A stretch of DNA of 8,463 nucleotides from Bacteroidales bacterium (GTDB taxonomy: Bacteria > Bacteroidota > Bacteroidia > Bacteroidales > P3): positions 1 through 8,463 of the forward strand of contig JAFWOP010000156.1 in NCBI GenBank assembly GCA_017545365.1, written 5' to 3'. Shown here in pieces: positions 1 through 6,050 of this stretch. The notes below the pieces were generated by a model. It saw only the letters and a list, made by a program, of their open reading frames with translations, made no database searches and had not been told where the DNA came from. Position numbers and translations under genes: made by a program. Within the stretch, counting starts at the first letter, position 1, and every line of letters starts with the position of its first letter.

Positions 1-28
1 AGAATTGAGAATTGAGAATTGAGAATTG
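1..28 (-). repeat. Heptanucleotide array, plus-strand unit AATTGAG, within the lyase gene
   Basis: Three full AATTGAG units lie at 3-9, 10-16 and 17-23, with partial units on both sides (AG at 1-2, AATTG at 24-28). The array probably continues beyond the left edge. Read on the coding (minus) strand the unit is CTCAATT. Translation cycles through Asn-Ser-Gln-Phe-Ser-Ile-Leu, and it does so in the C-terminal FnIII domain of the lyase. Confidence 0.9.
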
Positions 29-1464
29 CTGGTGCGGCCCACTTCCACGAAATTTCCGTTTTGCTGTATCTCCACGATAAAGCCGTCCTCATTGTCCGAG
101 TAGTCGGCCCACTGCAGGGTCAGACTATTGGTGGTGGCACTCTGCAACGAGAGAAGCATAGGTTGGCGGAGAAAGAATTGTCGGTCTTCTATAGTAATAG
201 AGTTGATATAGTTCTCAATGTTGGTATAACCATTGTCACGCAGCACCATGGCATCGTCCACGGCGGGGTCGGTAGCGTTGTCCACCTCCCACTCGTCAGG
301 CATACCGTCACCATCGGTATCCTTCTGCTTCGTACCCTTGAACCAGGGCCAGCTGGTAGGCACGCCGATGGGTAGCTCGTTCTCGTTGGTGATGAGTTTG
401 CCCTCCGTGCCGAAGCTGAGCACCTCGTCAATCATGTAGCAGTCGGCCAGGTCGCGGTAGGGCAGCGAGGCACCCACGTCGGGCAGCAGCTTTTCCACAA
501 GGTCTTTGCCCGACCATGTTTCTAACTCCGGATAGTCGTAGGGCTGACTCTTACGGTCGCCGCCTCCGTTGCCGGTAAACAACTCTGGATTGTACACACC
601 GTCCTTATTGCGGTCCTGCCAGTTATCGCTGCCATAGAAGTGGAAACCGGAATTGCCACCAGAAAAACCGTCGGCCGACGTGCTGGTGGAGTTACCGTTG
701 ATAAAGAGGTTGCCAACGGCATTGGCATAGGACTCACCCGCCGATTCACCGCCCATCTCGTAGGCGTATGTGCTCCAGTTGTAAACGAGGTTGTTCACGT
801 ACTGGTGCTTGCCCTTTACCTTGAAGTTGCGGGTCTTGTTGTCGCAGAGCAGCACACGGTACATCGTGATGTTGTCGGCCTGGATGAGTCCGCCGGCCGA
901 GTGCTGCATCAGCCCCTGGCCCACGATACTGTTCTGAATGGTGATGTCATGGGGAGCGGTGCCCTTGTTGTCCCAGTTGATGGAGAAGTTCTCGTCCTGT
1001 CCCCATGCAAACGAGCAATGGTCGAAGATCATGTTGCCGCCATTGGCCAGTCCGCCACAGTCGGCATCCTTCGTGCCCACCGCACCCATGCGGAAACGCA
1101 TGTAGCGGATGATGACATTGAAAGCGCCCGAACACGACATACCGTCGCCATAGACGGTGATGCCCTCGCCGGGAGCCGTCTGTCCGGCAACGGTGATATT
1201 GCTCTTAAAGACAAGACGCGAATTGATGCGTATGACACCGCTCACGTCAAAGACCACGATACGGTTGGGCTGGCTCACGGCATCACGTAGCGAACCCGTT
1301 CCAGAGTCATTGAGATTCGTCACATGGTACACCTTTCCCGTACGTCCGCCAGTGGCGAAGCGTCCCCAGCCCTGAGCCTCAGGGAAGGCCAGTTGCTGGG
1401 CATTGGTGTCAAGAAATGCCGTTAGGCATAATAATAAGCCTAAGAGTAGTTTTTTCGTTTTCAT
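1..1464 (-). CDS. Secreted PL1-type pectate lyase with FnIII domain, 3' end outside window
   Basis: The frame is open from ATG (1464-1462) to the left edge: 488 codons without a stop. Residues 1-22 form a signal peptide (MKTKK, a Leu-rich core, likely cleavage after TNA), so the enzyme is exported. The body reads as a PL1-like right-handed beta-helix pectate lyase, which cleaves polygalacturonate by beta-elimination. Visible motifs are FPEAQGWGR near residue 28, GTGSLRDAV, AGQTAPGEG, IIRYMRFRMG, DHCSFAWGQDE at 148-158 and TRNFKVKGKHQYVNN around R212, the candidate catalytic arginine by analogy with the PL1 R-x-P motif. A calcium-loop-like DTDGDGMPDEW lies at 382-392. An FnIII domain starts near 437 (LTLQWADYSDNEDGF) and is interrupted by a heptamer-encoded tail, NSQFSILNS, at the edge. 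The gene lies 25 bp after parC on the same strand, with no clear promoter of its own, so co-transcription is possible. The family call is firm; the exact substrate is inferred. Confidence 0.87.
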   Translation of the reverse strand, partial: MKTKKLLLGLLLCLTAFLDTNAQQLAFPEAQGWGRFATGGRTGKVYHVTNLNDSGTGSLRDAVSQPNRIVVFDVSGVIRINSRLVFKSNITVAGQTAPGEGITVYGDGMSCSGAFNVIIRYMRFRMGAVGTKDADCGGLANGGNMIFDHCSFAWGQDENFSINWDNKGTAPHDITIQNSIVGQGLMQHSAGGLIQADNITMYRVLLCDNKTRNFKVKGKHQYVNNLVYNWSTYAYEMGGESAGESYANAVGNLFINGNSTSTSADGFSGGNSGFHFYGSDNWQDRNKDGVYNPELFTGNGGGDRKSQPYDYPELETWSGKDLVEKLLPDVGASLPYRDLADCYMIDEVLSFGTEGKLITNENELPIGVPTSWPWFKGTKQKDTDGDGMPDEWEVDNATDPAVDDAMVLRDNGYTNIENYINSITIEDRQFFLRQPMLLSLQSATTNSLTLQWADYSDNEDGFIVEIQQNGNFVEVGRTSNSQFSILNS

Positions 1465-1489
1465 TGTTAGTTATGGCTAGTAAATATTG

Positions 1490-4249
1490 CTAAAAGTCGA
1501 AACTTAACTGACCGGTCATCTCGTCGATGATTTGTCGCTGGCTTTTGCCCGCATCGGGGTCGAGGTTCTCTTCAGGGGCTGATGGTCCCCCAGGTGACTC
1601 TGTTTTTCCCTGACTTTCCAGATTTTCCGGACTTTCCGTATCTTCTGGATTTTCTGAAGGTTCTGGGAAGCGCTGTGGCTCCAGCTCCTCGATGCTATCT
1701 ATCTGCCAGGTGCTGATGCGCTTGCCCTTGGCCTTGAAGCCCTTCACGGCGATGAACTGCTCAGCATCGATATCCTCGCTGCCACGTGCCGCATCGGCAC
1801 CACCATAGGTGACGCGGACGAGTGGGTATACCTGGTCGGAGAGTATGACGAGCTTTGAATCGGGATTCTCGCCGAGGAAGTTCTGCTTACGCTTCGCAGC
1901 CTCCATGAGGAAGCGCTTCAGGTAGGGATAGCCCTGGTTGTCGGCATCGAAGAGCACGGCTGTCCACACCTTTCCGGCATCGTATTTCTCGATGCGCAGG
2001 ATGTTCTCCTCGTAGTGGTTATTGAGATCGAAGTTGGTGAGATAGAAGTCGCCGTTCTTCAGCACGACGAGAATCTGGTCGTCATCGAAGAACTCGCCCA
2101 GCAACGTTCCGTGCTCGTCGTAATTCAGACGGTTCACGTCGGGGTCGAACCACACCTTACGCCCACCCAGCGTGGAGTGTCCCAGGCTCTTCAGCGTTAT
2201 GCGGTGCACGGGCTTCCTCGTGAGCAGGTTTCCTTTCGACCCTCGGCTCTTGATAATCACGTCGGCGAAGCTGCGCTCCATGAATATGCTGTTACGCGGA
2301 TTCGCAGCCTGGACGCTGGCATCGAGCGTCACCTTGATGACTTCAGCTTCGCCGTTGGGGTTAGCGGTGAAGTAGAGAATCTTCGAGCCAGGCGTACCCT
2401 GCGTGAGGTCGTACTCGCGGTCGCGGGTAATGCCGGTGATGTTGAAACGCTTGTAATAAGACGGGCCTTGCCGTCCGTCACGGTACACAACATTATATAT
2501 AGTACGCACATCGCTCTTCTTGAACACGCCCACATATTGGATGTTCTTGCCCACGAAGAGTTTCTCGGCCACGCGCACCACCTTGTATTTGCCATCCTTG
2601 AAGAAGATGATGATGTCGTCGATGTCGGAGCAGTTACACACAAACTCGTCCTTCTTCAGTCCCATGCCGATGAAACCCTCCTGCCGGTTGATGTAAAGTT
2701 TCTGGTTGGCCTCGGCCACCTTTGCGGCCTCGATGGTGTCGAAGTTGCGAATCTCCGTCATGCGCGGATGGTCCTTGCCGTATTTGTCCTTGAGGAACTG
2801 GAACCAGCCGGCGGTCACCTCCACAAGGTTGGCCAGGTCGCGGTCTATATCCTCTATCTCAGCCTTGATGCGGGCCATCAGCTCGTCGGCCTTGTCCTTG
2901 TTGAACTTCAGGATGCGCTGCATCTTGATTTCCAAGAGCCGCAGGATGTCGTCCTTCGTCACCTCGCGAATCATCTGCGGATAGTACGGCGTCAAACGGT
3001 CGTCGATATGTTCACAGACGGCATCGACATTGGGAGCCTGTTCGAATTTCTTGTCCTTGTAGATGCGCTCCTCGATGAAGATTTTCTCCAGCGACTGGAA
3101 GTGCAACTGCTCTAATAGCTCGTTCTTACGTATCTCTAATTCCTGGCGTATGAGGTCTTTCGTTCGCTCCACGTTATCGCGCAACAGGTCGCTGATGGTG
3201 AGGAACTGTGGCTTCTGGTCCTTGATGACGCAGCAGTTGGGTGAGATGCTGATTTCGCAGTCGGAAAAAGCATAAAGAGCATCGAGTGTCTTATCGCTGC
3301 TCACGCCTGGCATGAGTTGAATCTGAATCTCCACCGTGGCCGATGTCAGGTCATCTACGTGGCGGGCCTTGATCTTGCCTTTCTCGATGGCCTTCTTGAT
3401 ACTGTCAATGAGACTGTCTACGGTCTTGGAGAAAGGCAGATCGCGGATGACGAGTGTCTTCTGGTCGAGCTTCTCAATCTTCGCACGCACCTTCAGCACG
3501 CCGCCGCGCTGACCGTCGTTGTATTTCGAGACGTCGATGCTGCCGCCCGTCTGGAAGTCGGGGTAAAGGTGGAACTCCTCACCATGCAGGTAGCTGATGG
3601 CGGCATCGCAAATCTCGTTGAAATTGTGGGGGAGAATCTTCGACGACAGACCCACGGCGATGCCCTCGGCACCCTGTGCCAACAGCAGCGGGTACTTCAC
3701 GGGCAGGGTGATAGGCTCCTTGTTGCGTCCATCGTAGGAGAGCTGCCACTCGGTGGTCTTGGGGTTGAAAACGGTGTCCAAGGCAAATTTGGACAAGCGC
3801 GCCTCGATATATCGCGGTGCAGCGGCCTTATCGCCAGTGAGTATGTTGCCCCAGTTGCCCTGCGTGTCGATGAGCAGGTCCTTCTGTCCCAGTTGCACCA
3901 GGGCATCGCCAATCGAAGCATCGCCGTGAGGGTGGAACTGCATGGTGTGGCCCACGATGTTCGCCACCTTGTTATATCGGCCGTCATCCATGCGCTTCAT
4001 CGAGTGCAGGATGCGTCGCTGCACAGGCTTCAGGCCGTCCTCGATATGGGGAACGGCACGCTCCAAGATTACATACGAGGCATAGTCCAGAAACCAGTTC
4101 TGATACATGCCGCTCAGGTGATGCACGACCGATGCATCGAAGCGGTTCACGGGCTTATAGTCGGAATGAGCTTCCGAGGCCGATGAGACATCAGTGTTCT
4201 CTGTGCCCTCGGTGTTCTCTGTTTTCTCAGTGTACTCTGTGTTATCCAT
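1490..4249 (-). CDS. parC: DNA topoisomerase IV subunit A
   Basis: This 919-residue protein is the A (breakage-reunion) subunit of topoisomerase IV, which unlinks daughter chromosomes together with ParE. The core begins near residue 43 with HHLSGMYQNWFLDYASYV, followed by the winged-helix region with HPHGDASIGD (106-115) and the active-site tyrosine Y147 in AAAPRYIEARLS. A tower and coiled-coil segment (about 360-490) contains LRQELEIRKNELLEQL-like helices. A beta-pinwheel C-terminal domain (about 510-860) follows. I see no GyrA box (QRRGGKG), which favours ParC over GyrA, as does the match to remembered Bacteroides ParC. Both ends carry unusual acidic repeats: Thr-Glu-X at residues 4-20 and X-Glu-X near the C terminus, before a final GQLSFDF. 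The start is the first ATG, 26 bases from a good promoter, and gives the full repeat. No Shine-Dalgarno is present, as is usual for the phylum. A lyase gene follows closely. Confidence 0.95.
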   Translation of the reverse strand: MDNTEYTEKTENTEGTENTDVSSASEAHSDYKPVNRFDASVVHHLSGMYQNWFLDYASYVILERAVPHIEDGLKPVQRRILHSMKRMDDGRYNKVANIVGHTMQFHPHGDASIGDALVQLGQKDLLIDTQGNWGNILTGDKAAAPRYIEARLSKFALDTVFNPKTTEWQLSYDGRNKEPITLPVKYPLLLAQGAEGIAVGLSSKILPHNFNEICDAAISYLHGEEFHLYPDFQTGGSIDVSKYNDGQRGGVLKVRAKIEKLDQKTLVIRDLPFSKTVDSLIDSIKKAIEKGKIKARHVDDLTSATVEIQIQLMPGVSSDKTLDALYAFSDCEISISPNCCVIKDQKPQFLTISDLLRDNVERTKDLIRQELEIRKNELLEQLHFQSLEKIFIEERIYKDKKFEQAPNVDAVCEHIDDRLTPYYPQMIREVTKDDILRLLEIKMQRILKFNKDKADELMARIKAEIEDIDRDLANLVEVTAGWFQFLKDKYGKDHPRMTEIRNFDTIEAAKVAEANQKLYINRQEGFIGMGLKKDEFVCNCSDIDDIIIFFKDGKYKVVRVAEKLFVGKNIQYVGVFKKSDVRTIYNVVYRDGRQGPSYYKRFNITGITRDREYDLTQGTPGSKILYFTANPNGEAEVIKVTLDASVQAANPRNSIFMERSFADVIIKSRGSKGNLLTRKPVHRITLKSLGHSTLGGRKVWFDPDVNRLNYDEHGTLLGEFFDDDQILVVLKNGDFYLTNFDLNNHYEENILRIEKYDAGKVWTAVLFDADNQGYPYLKRFLMEAAKRKQNFLGENPDSKLVILSDQVYPLVRVTYGGADAARGSEDIDAEQFIAVKGFKAKGKRISTWQIDSIEELEPQRFPEPSENPEDTESPENLESQGKTESPGGPSAPEENLDPDAGKSQRQIIDEMTGQLSFDF
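1594..1665 (-). repeat. 9-nt tandem array encoding the acidic X-Glu-X C-terminal tail of ParC
   Basis: Eight degenerate 9-mers run head to tail on the plus strand, with units such as GACTTTCCA, GATTTTCCG, GACTTTCCG and GATTTTCTG. On the coding strand they give tripeptides SEN, PED, TES, PEN, LES, QGK, TES, PGG. The unit is three codons, so copy changes keep the reading frame. The tail is acidic, has no hydrophobic core and is probably disordered. Confidence 0.8.
4192..4245 (-). repeat. 9-nt tandem array encoding the Thr-Glu-X N-terminus of ParC
   Basis: Six 9-mers lie in register on the plus strand: CAGTGTTCT, CTGTGCCCT, CGGTGTTCT, CTGTTTTCT, CAGTGTACT, CTGTGTTAT. On the coding strand they give TEY, TEK, TEN, TEG, TEN, TD, starting right after Met-Asp-Asn. 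Frame is preserved whatever the copy number. The peptide precedes the conserved ParC fold by about 25 residues and is probably flexible. Confidence 0.85.
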
Positions 4250-4275
4250 TTAGGTGTAGGTTCTTAGTTTGGATG

Positions 4276-4306
4276 CAAAAGTACGAAAAAAGAGCGACGT
4301 GGCAAA
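4276..4306 (-). promoter_or_regulatory. Bacteroidota-type promoter of parC
   Basis: On the minus strand, TTTG (4306-4303) stands 19 bases upstream of TACTTTTG (4283-4276), a perfect match to the TAnnTTTG -7 element of the Bacteroidota primary sigma factor. The -7 element ends 26 bases before the parC ATG, so the leader is short. Both elements and their spacing agree; activity itself is inferred. Confidence 0.75.
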
Positions 4307-4419
4307 ACGATTTGGGAAGATTAACGCTTTTTGCCTAAAAAAGTCTACTCAGTCATGCCAGAATAAGGCAAATTCATATAAGCCAACCTCCGACTTGTGA
4401 AAAAAGTTGTAAGAAATTG

Positions 4420-4450
4420 CTTGGTATTCAAAATAAAGTTCGTACCTTTG
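4420..4450 (+). promoter_or_regulatory. Bacteroidota-type promoter of the dCache gene and possibly vsr
   Basis: CTTG (4420-4423), one base off the TTTG -33 element, lies 19 bases before TACCTTTG (4443-4450), a perfect TAnnTTTG -7 element. The ATG at 4470 follows after 19 bases. No equally good promoter is seen in the 48-bp gap before vsr, so this one may drive both genes. Confidence 0.7.
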
Positions 4451-4469
4451 CGCCTAATTTATTTAGGTT

Positions 4470-5354
4470 ATGACCAAAAGACTCTTAAACAAGATTATAG
4501 TGCCAGTTGCAGCAGTCCTTGCAATCATCTTGATTGCGATGCTTTGGCATTCCCACGCCACTTTGAAGGAAGAGACGATGAGGCGTACAGAGCAGATGCT
4601 GGAGAAAAAAGCCATGCTCACCACAAATTACCTGAACGAGGTGGAGACGGTGACTCGCAACATGAAATGGCAGGTGATGAACAACCTGTATCCCGACTCA
4701 CTGTTGGCATATACCCACCGTATCGTTGAGCTGAACCCTAACCTCAATGGTTGCTCCATTACGACAGAGCCTGACTTTTTCCCTAACTTAGGCCATAACT
4801 TCTCAGCCTATACCGTCAGGCAGGGTGACAGAATTGTAACGGAAATAGAGGGAGAATACGATTACTATAGCAAAGACTGGTACAGGAATCCACGGACTGA
4901 AGGCAAGGCCGTGTGGGTAGACCCATACGACGACTTTAACGAAGCCGGAACACTATTTTCCTCGGAAAAGATTGCCTCCTACTCAATGCCTCTCTACGAT
5001 GCCGACAGCACCTTCATTGGTGTTATCTCCACCGACCTATCACTGCCTATGCTGTCAAAGGCCATTACCGAGGAATTGCCCTGCGAGGGTGCCTATTACA
5101 TGATGACAGGCAAGAGCGGTAACTTTCTTATCTATCCTGACAAGGACAGGCTTGTTTACCATACCATCTTCGATGGTGTCAATTCACGTCTGCAGAGCGA
5201 CATCATTGCCCTGGGAAACGAGATGGTGAACGGCCACAAGGGCAATATGTCGGTGAACTTCGACGGCGAACAATACCTTGTGTTCTATCAGCCCATCACA
5301 CTGACAGGCTGGAGCATTGCCCTTGTCTGTCCTGAAAGGTACTTCTACTGGTAA
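4470..5354 (+). CDS. dCache-domain membrane sensor, truncated before its output domain
   Basis: The 294-residue product starts with MTKRLLNK and a single membrane helix at about 8-26. A periplasmic segment of about 260 residues of the double-Cache (dCache_1) type follows. Signs of this fold are DWYRNPRTEGKAVWVDPYDD (136-155), ASYSMPLYDADSTFIGVISTDLS (169-191, with the conserved Asp at 189), a second half with KSGNFLIYPDK, and TGWSIALVCPE as the last strand. In full-length relatives I recall from Bacteroidota, CPE is followed by a second membrane helix and a cytoplasmic output such as HAMP plus SpoIIE phosphatase or histidine kinase. Here RYFYW and a TAA follow directly. Neither other frame downstream restores a membrane helix, so this looks like a deletion or rearrangement rather than a simple frameshift. 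The stub could bind a ligand but has no visible way to signal. W137-Y138 and D189 resemble part of the amino-acid-binding dCache motif, but Lys135 stands where that motif has Arg. Confidence 0.8.
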   Translation: MTKRLLNKIIVPVAAVLAIILIAMLWHSHATLKEETMRRTEQMLEKKAMLTTNYLNEVETVTRNMKWQVMNNLYPDSLLAYTHRIVELNPNLNGCSITTEPDFFPNLGHNFSAYTVRQGDRIVTEIEGEYDYYSKDWYRNPRTEGKAVWVDPYDDFNEAGTLFSSEKIASYSMPLYDADSTFIGVISTDLSLPMLSKAITEELPCEGAYYMMTGKSGNFLIYPDKDRLVYHTIFDGVNSRLQSDIIALGNEMVNGHKGNMSVNFDGEQYLVFYQPITLTGWSIALVCPERYFYW

Positions 5355-5402
5355 CCTCCGATACCTTGCCAAATTTCTCGGAAGTCCTCTGTAGAAAGCA
5401 AA

Positions 5403-5975
5403 ATGGATAAGCTCTCTTCACAACCATTTGGGGCTACTACTTTGGTCAGCCAAGAACGACACAATAACATGGCGGCGATTCGTTCGAAAAACACGAAGCC
5501 AGAGATGATTGTGCGACGTGGACTGTGGAAACGGGGATTCAGATACAGGCTGAACTACAAACGGTTGCCCGGACATCCTGACCTGGTTTTGAGAAAATAC
5601 AGGACATGCATCTTTGTGAATGGATGTTTCTGGCACGGACACGGCGCTTCGCTAAATGATAAGGGAGAAATAATAAATGAGAAAAACTGTTGCAAAATTC
5701 CCAAGACGAACAGGGAGTTCTGGGTGACGAAGATTCGCAGGAACAAGGAGCGTGACAAGGAGGAACAGCGAAAACTGGCAGCGATGGGCTGGCACTGCAT
5801 CACGGTGTGGGAGTGCGAGCTGAAATCGCAAAAGCGAGAAGAGACACTGGATTCGATAGCCTTCACGCTGAACCACATCTGGTTGCAAGACCACCGAGCG
5901 AAAGCTATCCCCTACCCAATGATGGAAGAAGAGAACATGCAAATGCCTATGGCAGCAGAGTCTGAAACAACATAA
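5403..5975 (+). CDS. vsr: Very short patch repair (Vsr-family) DNA mismatch endonuclease
   Basis: The 190-residue protein matches Vsr endonucleases, which nick 5' of the T in T:G mismatches left by deamination of 5-methylcytosine. Motifs in order are NMAAIRSKNTKPE (22-34), RGFRYRLN, LPGHPDLVL with the candidate metal-binding catalytic Asp60, FVNGCFWHGH (71-80), CCKIPKTNREFW (96-107), KIRRNKERD, and GWHCITVWECEL (129-140) with Cys138. Against E. coli Vsr, Asp51 aligns with Asp60, Cys66 with Cys75, His69 with His78, His71 with His80 and Cys117 with Cys138. His64 aligns with Asn73 and Cys73 with Ala82. An insertion after HGH brings a Cys96-Cys97 pair that may replace the lost zinc ligand. The C-terminal tail is Met- and acid-rich. 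The ATG at 5403 is the only ATG, GTG or TTG codon before the conserved motifs in this frame after the upstream stop. No cytosine methyltransferase lies nearby. It sits 48 bp after the truncated sensor and probably shares its promoter. Confidence 0.9.
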   Translation: MDKLSSQPFGATTLVSQERHNNMAAIRSKNTKPEMIVRRGLWKRGFRYRLNYKRLPGHPDLVLRKYRTCIFVNGCFWHGHGASLNDKGEIINEKNCCKIPKTNREFWVTKIRRNKERDKEEQRKLAAMGWHCITVWECELKSQKREETLDSIAFTLNHIWLQDHRAKAIPYPMMEEENMQMPMAAESETT

Positions 5976-5989
5976 ACGAGACGACAATA

Positions 5990-6034
5990 AAAGCCGCCTA
6001 TGACAAAACCCTCAGGGATGCCATAGGCGGCTTT
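5990..6034. terminator. Bidirectional intrinsic terminator between vsr and alaS
   Basis: A perfect 13-bp inverted repeat, AAAGCCGCCTATG (5990-6002) and CATAGGCGGCTTT (6022-6034), encloses a 19-nt loop. The loop holds a small nested palindrome, CCCTCAGGG. The two genes converge on it. Read from alaS, the stem is followed by a T-rich run (CTTTTATTG); read from vsr, by CTTTGCTTTG. It should serve both, more strongly for alaS. Confidence 0.85.
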
Positions 6035-6050
6035 GCTTTGTAACAGATGC

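Larger units (their letters stand above)
4250..4469. other. Intergenic region between divergent parC and dCache genes
   Basis: This is the only gap longer than 100 bp. It holds the two promoters listed separately and otherwise AT-rich DNA. One 7-bp inverted repeat, TTTGCCT (4330-4336) and AGGCAAA (4366-4372), lies between the promoters. It could be an operator, but at this length it may be chance. I see no tRNA, small ORF or riboswitch here. Confidence 0.5.

Noticed and set aside
1..28. Reading the AATTGAG array as a CRISPR or an insertion-sequence end
   Set aside because: The units are 7 nt with no spacers, and there is no transposase or long terminal repeat; it is a simple tandem repeat.
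640..1290. Plus-strand ORF of 216 codons at the left
   Set aside because: The minus frame over the same DNA encodes a clear pectate lyase with signal peptide and catalytic motifs, so this one is antisense noise.
2015..3115. Long plus-strand ORF of 366 codons
   Set aside because: It is antisense to parC, rich in Val, Leu and His as expected from the complement of a high-GC third-position gene, and has no recognisable domain.
4330..4372. Inverted repeat TTTGCCT and AGGCAAA between the divergent promoters as an operator
   Set aside because: Seven base pairs with a 29-base spacer in AT-rich DNA is weak; no regulator gene is nearby. It is noted in the intergenic entry only.
4453..4467. Small hairpin CCTAA-TTTAT-TTAGG just before the dCache ATG
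   Set aside because: It has only five A/T-rich base pairs and overlaps the likely transcription start, so it would hardly form in the mRNA.
5355..5402. Frameshifted continuation of the dCache sensor
   Set aside because: The alternative frame gives a short peptide ending in RYLAKFLGSPL and a stop, with no membrane helix or HAMP-like sequence.
4470..5975. dCache sensor plus Vsr as a new defence or signalling pair
   Set aside because: The sensor lacks an output domain and is periplasmic, while Vsr is cytoplasmic; adjacency alone does not support a system without conservation data.
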